This document shows, in pieces, positions 19,002-28,069 of a stretch of DNA of 64,000 nucleotides. This DNA comes from Flavobacterium sp. UGB4466 (GTDB lineage: Bacteria; Bacteroidota; Bacteroidia; Flavobacteriales; Flavobacteriaceae), in the NCBI RefSeq assembly GCF_903469665.1, contig NZ_CAGKLC010000021.1:1-64000 (forward strand). The letters run 5' to 3'. Every line of letters starts with the position of its first letter. Position 1 is the stretch's first letter. The translations under genes were made by a program, and so were the position numbers. The notes below the pieces were generated by a model. The model did no database searches, was not told the DNA's origin, and was given only the letters and a program-made list of their open reading frames with translations.

Positions 19002-20033
19002 ATGAAGAAATGGTATTGTTTAAGAATTATAGTTTTTATTCTTAGTATAAATTGCTTTGCACAGAAAAGCACAAAAGACTATGTACGTTTGTCCGGAAAA
19101 ATTACAGATAAAAATTCAGATTCTTTGCTTGTTTTCAAGAACAGAACTAAAATTAAAAGAATTAATGTTAATAAAGACGGTTCTTTCTCTGACACTCTGA
19201 GAATAAAAGAAGGTTACTATGGACTATTTGATGGTAAAGAACAAGGTTTCTTTTATCTTAAAAATGGTTACAATCTGAAAATTACTTTTGATACCAAACA
19301 ATGGGATGAAACAATGACCTTTAAAGGTGATGGTGAGATACCTAATACTTATTTATTTAAGAAAGCACTGTATACTGAAAAAGCTACTGCGGATAAGTCT
19401 ATATTTAAATTAGAAAATGCAGAATTTACGGCAAAAATAGATGAAATTGTGGTAGGTTATCAAAAACTTCTTGTAAATACAAAAGGTTTGGAAGCTTCTT
19501 TTATTGCTCTTGAAAAAAAGGATCTCGAAGAATTTAAGAAAAGCTGCATGGTCAGATATAACAAAACTACCGGATTAAAAAAGCATCAGCAAGAGATTCT
19601 TCCAAAAGGAAAAGTTTCGCCAAAATTCTTTAATTACGAGAATTACGACGGTACTAAAACTTCTCTGGATGATTTTAAAGGTAAGTTTGTTTATATTGAT
19701 TTATGGGCAACCTGGTGCGGACCATGTAAAAAAGAAATTCCTTTTCTTAAAACTGTTGAAAAAGAATTTCATGATCAAAATATAGCGTTTGTGAGTATTT
19801 CTACCGATCGCGTAAAAGATCACGATAAATGGAAAAAAATGGTGACTGGTCTTCAGTTAACCGGAGTACAATTGTTTGCCAATGGAGATACTTCTTTTGA
19901 GGCTGCCTACGAAGTAAATAATATTCCACGATTTATTTTAATCGATCCGCAGGGTAATATTGTGGATCCAAATGCTCCAAGACCATCTGAAGATCGATTA
20001 AAAGTAGTACTAAAAGAAGCTGGTGTTCACTAG
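19002..20033 (+). CDS. TlpA-like thiol-disulfide oxidoreductase with N-terminal DUF4369-like domain
   Basis: 343 aa. Signal peptide to about residue 20 (INCFAQ); an N-terminal beta-sandwich domain (about 27-125, VRLSGKITDKNSDSLLVF) of the DUF4369 kind; a helical linker; and a C-terminal thioredoxin fold (about 200-343) with the redox-active CGPC at 239-242 (YIDLWATWCGPCKKEIPFL) and the cis-Pro loop NNIPRFILID. It acts in the periplasm, reducing or isomerising disulfides. Last gene of the SusCD operon. This architecture is common downstream of SusCD pairs in Bacteroidota; its exact client is unknown. Its end is 17 nt from the convergent AAA+ gene. Confidence 0.9.
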   Translation: MKKWYCLRIIVFILSINCFAQKSTKDYVRLSGKITDKNSDSLLVFKNRTKIKRINVNKDGSFSDTLRIKEGYYGLFDGKEQGFFYLKNGYNLKITFDTKQWDETMTFKGDGEIPNTYLFKKALYTEKATADKSIFKLENAEFTAKIDEIVVGYQKLLVNTKGLEASFIALEKKDLEEFKKSCMVRYNKTTGLKKHQQEILPKGKVSPKFFNYENYDGTKTSLDDFKGKFVYIDLWATWCGPCKKEIPFLKTVEKEFHDQNIAFVSISTDRVKDHDKWKKMVTGLQLTGVQLFANGDTSFEAAYEVNNIPRFILIDPQGNIVDPNAPRPSEDRLKVVLKEAGVH

Positions 20034-20050
20034 TTTATTTTGTAAAGAGA

Positions 20051-21355
20051 TTACATCATTTTGCCTTCTTTGACATATTCTTTTTTAATCCCTTGAAGAA
20101 GATGATGAAGATTAATATTTTCGTTTTGATCTTCTAATGTTCGCAGACAGGCATATTGAATAATGTTCACAATATTAGCACCGGTAATCTCGTATTTTTT
20201 TGAAATTTCGCTAAGGTTTACATCCTCAGCAATTTTGATTCCTTTGGGCAGGTTGTTCTCCCAAAGCTGTAAACGTTCACGGGAAGAAGGCACTTCGAAT
20301 TCAATTATGGATTGAAATCTTCGGGTAAAGGCTGTATCAATATTGGTTTTAAAATTAGAGGCCAGAATAACCAGTCCGGGATGATTTTCTATACGTTGCA
20401 GCAGGTACGAAACTTCCTGATTGGCATATTTATCATGGGCATCTCTTACATTGGTTCTTTTCCCGAAAACGGCATCGGCTTCGTCAAAAAAGAGAATCCA
20501 GTCTTTATCGGCCGCTTTGTCAAAAAGAGAAGATAGGTTTTTTTCGGTTTCGCCAATGTATTTCGAGATGACCATAGACAAGTCAATTCGGTAGACATCT
20601 CTCTGTGTATATTTTCCAAGAAGCGAGGCCGTAAGGGTTTTTCCGGTTCCCGGTGCACCATAAAACATGACTCTGAAACCTGGTTTAATTGTGGCTTTCA
20701 TGTTCCATTCGTGGAGCAGAATCTCATTAAATTTAAGCCAGGTTTCTATTTCTTTAATCTGATTTAAAGTCGAAGAATTGAGCACCAGATCGTTCCAGTC
20801 TAATGTGGTTTCAATTAGCTGAGCAGGGAAAATACTGCTTAGCTGAGGTTTTAGGATTTTTCCGGTGATGAATTTTTCAATGTATTCGTCTTCAAGAATC
20901 AGTAAACCACTTAGTTTAGGTTCGCCGTTTGGAACAGATTCTATTTTAATGATTCTTTTTTGATAAAGAAAGGATTGATTGTGCAGGTAATTATAGAAAG
21001 AAATCCGGGTGTCAAGATCATTTCCCGCTATTAGAAACTGAGCCGTTTCGCCTGTTGGTAAAATACCGCGGTGGTTCTTTGATTTCACCCCTCCAAATTC
21101 GGGTAATTCTCCTCCGTTGGGTAAATATTCTGCAATAATCGAACTTAAAAAATCAGGTTTGATATGATGCACAAGAGCTAATGCCAATAAGAGAGTATCT
21201 GTTTCGGTGAGGTTATTTTCAATGATAAATTCGTTGATAAACCCGTTGGAATCCAGTTGGATTAAAGCAGGTTTTCCGGTTGGGTTTTCGGCTTGAAAAA
21301 GTGTATCAAGCTGAAATTGAAATTGGGTTTTAAGAAACTGAAGTATAAGTTCCAT
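20051..21355 (-). CDS. eCIS AAA+ ATPase (Afp15-like)
   Basis: 434 aa. A family-specific N-terminal region (1-220) is followed by a AAA+ module: Walker A GAPGTGKT (233-240), Walker B WILFFDEADAVFG (286-298), sensor-1 LASN (331-334) and arginine-finger-like RR (345-346). In Afp, PVC and related clusters a AAA+ ATPase of this kind is a constant member, thought to help particle assembly or cargo handling, without being part of the finished particle. It is the last gene of the long minus-strand eCIS operon, which supports this assignment over a generic FtsH-like protease; no protease domain is present. Confidence 0.9.
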   Translation of the reverse strand: MELILQFLKTQFQFQLDTLFQAENPTGKPALIQLDSNGFINEFIIENNLTETDTLLLALALVHHIKPDFLSSIIAEYLPNGGELPEFGGVKSKNHRGILPTGETAQFLIAGNDLDTRISFYNYLHNQSFLYQKRIIKIESVPNGEPKLSGLLILEDEYIEKFITGKILKPQLSSIFPAQLIETTLDWNDLVLNSSTLNQIKEIETWLKFNEILLHEWNMKATIKPGFRVMFYGAPGTGKTLTASLLGKYTQRDVYRIDLSMVISKYIGETEKNLSSLFDKAADKDWILFFDEADAVFGKRTNVRDAHDKYANQEVSYLLQRIENHPGLVILASNFKTNIDTAFTRRFQSIIEFEVPSSRERLQLWENNLPKGIKIAEDVNLSEISKKYEITGANIVNIIQYACLRTLEDQNENINLHHLLQGIKKEYVKEGKMM

Positions 21356-21408
21356 GGTCTTTTTGTTTTGCCTATTGTTATTGAATTTATAATCGGGACT
21401 TTATTTTT

Positions 21409-22635
21409 TTAATTTTTAAGAAAATCTATTAGATTAAGAGTAGGAAAACAGTGTTCAATTCCCTTTAAAATATCTTTATACAAGGGATTTTTTTCAGTGT
21501 ATTCATCAATAAATAGGTTTTGCCATCCGCTAATTCCTCCACAACTATATAGTTTTTCTATGAATGTCTCGAAAGAAAGGTTTATTTTTTGAGGTTCAAA
21601 AGAGGAAGAAATAATATAAAGACTAATTTTTTCATTTTCAATTGAGAAAACGGTATCTCCGGCCTCTTCAATTATTAAAGGATAAAACTTACTCAGTTTT
21701 TTTTCAAAACTTTTATCCGCATTAATGAACTTAAAGTAGTTATTATCCCAAATTCTTTCCTGAGCATGAAGAACTCCTCCAAAAATGGTTTCAATTGGCA
21801 GCATTTGAAAATTGGCGAAGTAGGTTTCAGATTTCCAGCTGATTTCCAGGCCATTTCTTCGATAATGATAGAAAACAAAATTGGAGTTTAGTTTGTCTTT
21901 TATTGCGATTTCGGCTCTTCTAATTTCAATGTTGGAGCATCCAAGGTTTTCTTTATATACTGTAATTTTATGATTTTCCGGTATTTTAAATTTAGCACCT
22001 CCAATAGAGGGAAATGATTTTGTTTTTGTGCCTGAATCACTAAAGAACGATTCAAGTATTTCAGGTTTCAACTTTGTGTTGACTAAGTAGTAAAAAAAAT
22101 CGTTATTGTATTTGATAAAGTGACTGAAAACCTCCTCTGAGATGTAATTTTGCCAATGGTAAAGTCCGCCAGTCTTTATTCCCAAATTCAAGTAAGATTC
22201 TAAAGTACAGTTTAATGTAACTTCGTTAAAATCGGGGCTCATTCTTATGATTTCGTAATTTTCCTTTATTGGCTTTATGAAAGTTACAAATTTGTTAATG
22301 ATGTCAACATCAAAAGGGATGTATCCTTTTTGTATGTAGGCTGAATATTCTTTAAGATCTGTTTTTTCCACTTTTGTCAGATAATCTCGTAATGTTTCTA
22401 ATTTGGGAATATTAAGTTTACCAAAGCATAAAATATCAACATCAGAAAACCATGATATAAAGAGTCCATTCGCAGTTGTATAAAATGATAATAAAGAGTC
22501 ATTTAGTTTTAATTCAGCAGCCAGTTTTTTCAATTTACTGCTGGTCACCAGAGGACTTAGTTTTACAGTATGAGAATGATCCTTCTTTAGCATTAAATCT
22601 GAAAGTTCTTTTATTTCAAGAAGTATATTTTCCAT
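21409..22635 (-). CDS. tandem SUKH/SMI1-like domain protein, possible immunity protein
   Basis: 408 aa with no signal peptide. Two related halves can be seen. LLSFYTTANGLFISWF ... LESYLNLGIKTGGLYHWQNY in the first matches FVFYHYRRNGLEISWK ... FETFIEKLYSCGGISGWQN in the second. The (F)Y..ANGL.I.W core is reminiscent of the SMI1/KNR4 (SUKH) fold, known as immunity proteins for polymorphic toxins and also found in cargo-associated genes. It starts 2 nt after the stop of the 1406-aa eCIS-core protein, so a protective or loading role for that protein is plausible. The fold call is by eye and tentative. Confidence 0.6.
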   Translation of the reverse strand: MENILLEIKELSDLMLKKDHSHTVKLSPLVTSSKLKKLAAELKLNDSLLSFYTTANGLFISWFSDVDILCFGKLNIPKLETLRDYLTKVEKTDLKEYSAYIQKGYIPFDVDIINKFVTFIKPIKENYEIIRMSPDFNEVTLNCTLESYLNLGIKTGGLYHWQNYISEEVFSHFIKYNNDFFYYLVNTKLKPEILESFFSDSGTKTKSFPSIGGAKFKIPENHKITVYKENLGCSNIEIRRAEIAIKDKLNSNFVFYHYRRNGLEISWKSETYFANFQMLPIETIFGGVLHAQERIWDNNYFKFINADKSFEKKLSKFYPLIIEEAGDTVFSIENEKISLYIISSSFEPQKINLSFETFIEKLYSCGGISGWQNLFIDEYTEKNPLYKDILKGIEHCFPTLNLIDFLKN

Positions 22636-22637
22636 AG

Positions 22638-25600
22638 TTAGAATTTTAATACGTTAGCATTGACCATAATTGGGATGGTATTTTTTATATCATTTAACCT
22701 GGTTATAGTTTCGGGTGTTCTGCGGCCTGACGGAGTTGATGGAGCACTTACTTCAGTGGTTATAGCATTTCTAAAATCAGTAACATTACTGTATGTTCTA
22801 CTTCTTATGATATCCATCACGGTGTCAGTTAGAATACTCTCAAATGATGAGCTAAGCAGTGAGTCAACCCTATATTTATCTCTTGGTTGAAGAGAGTTGT
22901 AGGCTCGCACAATTTCGCTTCTTGTACCCACTCCAATTACAGGAGGATTAACCGAATTCCAGTCAGGCAAGTCAATATTTAAACCGGCATCTACAAATTT
23001 ATTTCCTAATTCCCAGCTTCGATTGACGTAATTATACTCCCAGGCTTCAAATTTTATATGTTGAGCGTAGTTATCTCTTGTGACTCTGTTACTAGCATCT
23101 TTAACGTCTAAAGATCCGCCTAAGGGAGCGCTAACATTTGTTGGAAATTCTCCGCTGTAATAACTATCTACTTCAGCAACAATTTTCACTACACCTTGTT
23201 TTGTTGGATCATTAGGGCGACTTCCAATTAAATTTTTTACAGGATCATCAAACCTGTTATCGTAAGAAGAATTGTTTGATGTTGTTCCCGGAGTTAGATT
23301 TTCAGGAACTCCAAATCCTCCAAAACCCTGATTGATAAGATGGAGTCTTTTCCAATGACCGGCACCTCTCGTCAGACCTCCGGTTTGAATGGCTTCCCAG
23401 CCTTGTACAAATGAACCTCCGGGCTCCGTACCACCCGATCTGTTTGCCGATAGTAAAGTTACCTCTGCCTTATGCGCTTTGTTGCCTTGTGGCTGATAAT
23501 TATATACCGGATTTGCAGGTAAATATCGTCTGAGATTACCTCTGATATGACTCATCATCTCACTGAGTTCTCTCATTTTTGAGTTTAAATTAGGGATGAC
23601 CCCACTGGTATTTGCAGCATTATTTGCCATAGTTCTTATTTCTGTAGCCAATCTGATAGCATCTCTTACGGTACTATCATTTTGGTCGACTTCATCGGAA
23701 TGTAAATATTCAAAGATATCTTTAGGATCACTATGAACCATAAGCTGAATCGCATTGTGATTGTCTCTAAATCTCAGAGTGTGTCTGTCTCCATCCGTCT
23801 CATCAAAAGGTCTTTCTATTTGTAGTATCTCACCTTTTACAGCATTAGTTTCTCCATTCACCTCTTCATTTTCTTCTTCACCAACTCCTCTTACTCCTTT
23901 TACTAAAATTGGAGTGTTGTGATTGTTGATGTTTGGCATTTCCGCATCAATATTCCAATTTTCACCGTTTCTTCTTGCTGTTAAATGAGTGAAATGATGT
24001 CTGGTTCTGATTGGGTTTAATTCGGCTGTAATTTGAGCTTGTGTTAAAGGATGGTTTTCGGATGTTGTAGCCAAGGCTCGTAATGCTTGTAATCCATCAC
24101 CCCAATGTGCCAGAACTTCGGGTGTTGGTGGGTTTGGCGGAGCATCTGCACCTGGTGGTGTTCCGGTTGTTCCGGCATTAGGGTTTCCAGTTGAGTCTGT
24201 GACCTGAGGAGTCGCACTTCCTTCTCCTCCGGCTGCTCCTTCCTGAAATTCTGCCGGGTGCTCTGCATCTGTAGATTGGGCAGGAGGGACGTGGTCATTC
24301 ATCAAATCGGTCATGAATTTATCGGAGTTAAAATCAACAGGTGCAAATTCAACTTCAGGTAATTCGTCAGAGCCTAAAACGTAATCTACATCAGCGCCAA
24401 TACCAAACTCTCCCGGCAAAGGATATTCTAATTCCCCTAAAGGCCAGGTCCATTTATCATCTGGCGCAGGAGACCACCACGGACTGTCTAGTTCGACAAA
24501 CAGATCACCACCTAATGCTAAGAAAGGCTGTGCAGCCATTTCGGCATGCCCGTGTATGTAAAACTCTCCTTGTCTTCCGGCTTCAGGAGATGCCGTTTCT
24601 CTGTAACCAATCGTTGGGGTGGCATCAACATATCCTCTAATTCCGGCTAATGCATTAACACCAACACCTACTTTTATATCATGACCCAGTAATTCAACAC
24701 CTAATCCTCCTTCTGCTCGCAGTCGCAGTCCTGCAAACATTGACATATTGAAAGAGGCGGAAAGACTAAAATCATTAAATACTGCCGGATCTGTAGAATA
24801 AGTTCCCACTGCCCTGATGTTATAAATCTTTGCAGGACCTATTTTCGCCAGAGCTTCTAAGCCAATATTGGCAAATAAGAAGACGTTACCGACCAATGGA
24901 ACTCCATACATGGTACGGACCTCAACAGTAAAAATTTCTCTTATATAATCTCGTTGGGCAAATAATTCTACTTCTGCAGGCGGCGTTATTTCTCCATGAA
25001 TAGTGACATGGCCTTCATTATCAATAATAACCATAGCTCTGCCTGTCATCCATTCGGTAAAGCTAAAATCGACTTCACCCCAGCCTGCCATAGCCCTGGG
25101 GCCTGGTGTTGGTCCACTGTTTGCTTCAGGAATTCCGTTTGTTTCCCTCGCACTTTCATCAATTTGAGAAGGATCGAGCTGGCTTAAAGCCGCATTTCTG
25201 GCTGTTGCTGCATCGGTCACCAGCAAAGTAACCTGACCACTTATTTTTTCGGTTTGATACCCTACAGTACCTCTGATGTCAAAAGTTCCATTTAAAAAAG
25301 CAGCGTGAATGCTACCGTTAAAATTGGCCATATTTACAGCCAAATCAATTTCGCCGGTTATGTTTCCTTCGGCATTACGCTCAATTGTGATTTGAGTTGG
25401 ACTTAGGTTAGGAACTTCAACACTTCCACTGGCTCTGAATGTGATAGCCTCACCCTGAATTCCAAAGTCAAGAGTTGCATTTACAAATCCTCCCAATTGA
25501 ACAGGAATTCCATTTGCTGTTAAGGTTAGATTTCCGCCTTCAATGCTGTTTTGCACGTTTGGAACACTTGTAACGTCAATTCCAACCCAGCCAAAAGCTT

Positions 25601-26858
25601 CGCTATTGTCTTTAATGGCATTAATAAGTCCGGCCGGATTTCCAACTAACCGATCTCCTGTTTTTACTGTAATATAACCATTTATAGTATTGTTTTCTAT
25701 TTGAATGGCTAAAACCGGGGTAATATTTATACTTGTAAGCGGACTTAAATAACTAATATTAAGATTTATGCTTTGTCTATTGTCTTTGGTATTGTAGGTA
25801 CCGTCTGTATTTTTTTTCATTTTGATTACACCTGATGCCCATTGACCAAAGGTTACATTAACCTCAGCGCCTCTGTTTCCCGCTGCCTCAATCTGAGTAG
25901 CAATTGCTTCCGGTGGTGTAAATGTTGGTGTCTGTAAAGAAATACGTTCACTGCTGGCTGATGCAGTAGTAACCGGAGTTGCAGCAGTTGGCGTTTTCTG
26001 AATCATTTTAGGCTGGACGGCACTGGCGCCTTGCTGTAAGGTGTGTGTCAATTCGTGTGCTAAAAGATGCTTTCCGGCTGTTGAATTTGTATTGTATTTG
26101 CCTTCGTTAAAGTAAATGTCATTTCCACTCGCAAATGCCTGTGAACCCAATTCTTTGTTCATCTGAACGGCATTTGAATCGTTGTGGACTTTTACCTTGC
26201 CAAAGTCGGCTCCGAAACCGGATTCCATCTCTGTTCTGGTGTTTTTAGAAAGCGGAGAACCACCACCTTTGCTATTGTTTAAATTACTTTCCAGATTAGA
26301 ATCATCGGAAGGGTTTGCATCGGCACCAGTGCTCATTTGAAGCTCTTTTTCGTCTTCTTTGGATTGGATTTCTTCTTCCTCTTTAGTCTGAACTTCTTCT
26401 TCGGCTTTCTTTTGCTGAACAATTGGTTTTGGAACAGAACTGGTTTCAGTGTTTTTAGTTGTTTCGTTTTGAGGAACTTCGGTTTTATTCTGAGGGGTTT
26501 CTTCTACAGTTGCTTTTTCAGGAACAACGGTTTCTTTTTCTTCTTTTTCTGATTTTAACTGAACAACGGGAGAGAGGTTTTCGGCTATTGATTTTTGAGG
26601 AGCGGTTTCCTCCTTTTTCTGTACCTCCTCTAATTTGTTTTGAACTATGGGTGATGGGCTGAAAAACGGTTCAGGGTTATTTTTAGTCGTTTTAGAAACT
26701 ATCTGATCCGCAGCTTTGTCCGCTTCCGCTTCATATTTATCATTTGATTTGCCGATGCTGAGTTTTGCCTGTACACCAAAAAAAGAGCTGCTGCCTCGCT
26801 CATTCGTTGAGGTAGTTTGATTGGAGGAATGAGCTGTTTTTTTTGCAAGAGCACCCAT
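22638..26858 (-). CDS. giant eCIS-core (DUF4157) protein, candidate cargo/effector
   Basis: 1406 aa without a signal peptide. Order: a shared N-terminal motif (SFFGVQAKLSIGKSNDKYEA, 25-44); a low-complexity Q/K/E linker with VQ/QKK pieces; the eCIS-core domain (about 198-276) ending in the HExxH-type HELTHTLQQ; then about 1100 residues unique to this protein. Residues of about 430-900 are beta-rich with repeated GxVxVPN-type strands, a P/G/T-rich hinge sits near 905-940, and the C-terminal 450 residues are mixed alpha/beta. The eCIS-core domain marks proteins of contractile injection loci. The N-terminal part probably directs packaging and the C-terminal part carries the activity (inference). 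No toxin family is recognised. Confidence 0.85.
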   Translation of the reverse strand: MGALAKKTAHSSNQTTSTNERGSSSFFGVQAKLSIGKSNDKYEAEADKAADQIVSKTTKNNPEPFFSPSPIVQNKLEEVQKKEETAPQKSIAENLSPVVQLKSEKEEKETVVPEKATVEETPQNKTEVPQNETTKNTETSSVPKPIVQQKKAEEEVQTKEEEEIQSKEDEKELQMSTGADANPSDDSNLESNLNNSKGGGSPLSKNTRTEMESGFGADFGKVKVHNDSNAVQMNKELGSQAFASGNDIYFNEGKYNTNSTAGKHLLAHELTHTLQQGASAVQPKMIQKTPTAATPVTTASASSERISLQTPTFTPPEAIATQIEAAGNRGAEVNVTFGQWASGVIKMKKNTDGTYNTKDNRQSINLNISYLSPLTSINITPVLAIQIENNTINGYITVKTGDRLVGNPAGLINAIKDNSEAFGWVGIDVTSVPNVQNSIEGGNLTLTANGIPVQLGGFVNATLDFGIQGEAITFRASGSVEVPNLSPTQITIERNAEGNITGEIDLAVNMANFNGSIHAAFLNGTFDIRGTVGYQTEKISGQVTLLVTDAATARNAALSQLDPSQIDESARETNGIPEANSGPTPGPRAMAGWGEVDFSFTEWMTGRAMVIIDNEGHVTIHGEITPPAEVELFAQRDYIREIFTVEVRTMYGVPLVGNVFLFANIGLEALAKIGPAKIYNIRAVGTYSTDPAVFNDFSLSASFNMSMFAGLRLRAEGGLGVELLGHDIKVGVGVNALAGIRGYVDATPTIGYRETASPEAGRQGEFYIHGHAEMAAQPFLALGGDLFVELDSPWWSPAPDDKWTWPLGELEYPLPGEFGIGADVDYVLGSDELPEVEFAPVDFNSDKFMTDLMNDHVPPAQSTDAEHPAEFQEGAAGGEGSATPQVTDSTGNPNAGTTGTPPGADAPPNPPTPEVLAHWGDGLQALRALATTSENHPLTQAQITAELNPIRTRHHFTHLTARRNGENWNIDAEMPNINNHNTPILVKGVRGVGEEENEEVNGETNAVKGEILQIERPFDETDGDRHTLRFRDNHNAIQLMVHSDPKDIFEYLHSDEVDQNDSTVRDAIRLATEIRTMANNAANTSGVIPNLNSKMRELSEMMSHIRGNLRRYLPANPVYNYQPQGNKAHKAEVTLLSANRSGGTEPGGSFVQGWEAIQTGGLTRGAGHWKRLHLINQGFGGFGVPENLTPGTTSNNSSYDNRFDDPVKNLIGSRPNDPTKQGVVKIVAEVDSYYSGEFPTNVSAPLGGSLDVKDASNRVTRDNYAQHIKFEAWEYNYVNRSWELGNKFVDAGLNIDLPDWNSVNPPVIGVGTRSEIVRAYNSLQPRDKYRVDSLLSSSFESILTDTVMDIIRSRTYSNVTDFRNAITTEVSAPSTPSGRRTPETITRLNDIKNTIPIMVNANVLKF

Positions 26859-26887
26859 AATTAAGTCATATTTTACCGTTTTAAAAT

Positions 26888-28054
26888 TTAAAAAGAACTA
26901 TTGATCTCCATTAGAATAATTTCTTTAGGTCCAACCAGGGATACCAGTAGCTTATTGTAATCAGGGATATTAAAATAACGACTTTGTCCAATTTTCCATC
27001 GATAAGGCAATATGGTTTTTTCATAGACCTTTTCATCGATATGGTTTGTTTCTTGTGCCTTTTGATCTTTTTTACTGAATTCACCAAAGCTGTTCAAATG
27101 ATAACCGAAGTAGGAATCTCCTTTTTCAAAAACAATGGGCAGAATGTAACTTTTAGAATCTTCGGGAACCTCCCATTCTTTGGATATGGTATTGGTTTTT
27201 AAGTAGGTTTTTTTGTTTTCGGTATAAGAAATAAATACCTCTCCATTATTTAAAACACCGGCAGACTGAAGTGCTATTTTTCTTTTCAGAACAGTTTCTT
27301 CATACCATCTGAAAGTAGTGCCTTCAAGGGTAATATATTTATTGCCCCAGAAGCCGGCGAGCTTTTCAAAGGGGCCGAAGTTTGGTGTTGTTTTCTCATT
27401 TGCAGCAATACCTTTTGTATCTAAAGAAACAATTGTACTTTTAGAATTATCGATGCAATAGAGCGCATTCTGATAAGAAACGGTATGAATACCGCCCAAC
27501 CATTCAAGGACTTTGACTTTTGTATAATCACCTTCAATCAGCCAGGCATTACTGATCCCAATTACCCAAATGTCTTTGTTTTCTGAGAGGAGGATTTTCA
27601 TTCCTTTTAAAGGATGCTGAATTTTGACAGTATCTTTTTTTACGATATACAGGAAGTCAGAAGTTAACTTTAGAAAATCCCCATTTGTAGTAACAGCCAC
27701 ATCAATGACATCAGAATCGGAATGGTAGTTAAAAGAATCATTAAGGATAGAGAAAAAATGATTGTCCCGTGTGCCATTCTCAGAAACATATCGACCAATT
27801 AATGCCTCTGAAGTTCCATACAATTCCATATATTTTCCGGGAAATGAAAGTGCAGGGTTTGGAATGTCTATACGAGAATATTCGTGCCCGTTTTTACCGA
27901 TTGTAGGATACTTTGATAAAGCAGGTACGGAATCTATCGATTGTTTATAGACAATTTTAAAAGTGAGGTCGTGTTTGTTTTCCGGATTCATTTTAGAAAC
28001 GTTTTGACAATTGGTAAATACTAAAATTAATAATAAAGATAGAGCCATTTTCAT
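26888..28054 (-). CDS. lipoprotein of unknown function within the effector cluster
   Basis: 388 aa with a lipoprotein signal peptide (MKMALSLLLILVFTNC, Cys at about 16). The mature part consists of short beta-strand repeats (aromatic-rich, ending in short turns), which could be a beta-propeller, but no diagnostic motif is clear. It lies between two eCIS-core genes, 15 nt after the NlpC/P60-like one and 29 nt before the 1406-aa one. A cell-envelope protein in this position could protect the producer from the preceding enzyme; this is inference from position only. Confidence 0.65.
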   Translation of the reverse strand: MKMALSLLLILVFTNCQNVSKMNPENKHDLTFKIVYKQSIDSVPALSKYPTIGKNGHEYSRIDIPNPALSFPGKYMELYGTSEALIGRYVSENGTRDNHFFSILNDSFNYHSDSDVIDVAVTTNGDFLKLTSDFLYIVKKDTVKIQHPLKGMKILLSENKDIWVIGISNAWLIEGDYTKVKVLEWLGGIHTVSYQNALYCIDNSKSTIVSLDTKGIAANEKTTPNFGPFEKLAGFWGNKYITLEGTTFRWYEETVLKRKIALQSAGVLNNGEVFISYTENKKTYLKTNTISKEWEVPEDSKSYILPIVFEKGDSYFGYHLNSFGEFSKKDQKAQETNHIDEKVYEKTILPYRWKIGQSRYFNIPDYNKLLVSLVGPKEIILMEINSSF

Positions 28055-28069
28055 ATTTGATTAAACAAT

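Noticed and set aside
22660..22890. 76-aa plus-strand frame opposite the end of the giant eCIS-core gene
   Set aside because: Shadow frame; the minus-strand gene continues to 22638 with normal coding pattern.
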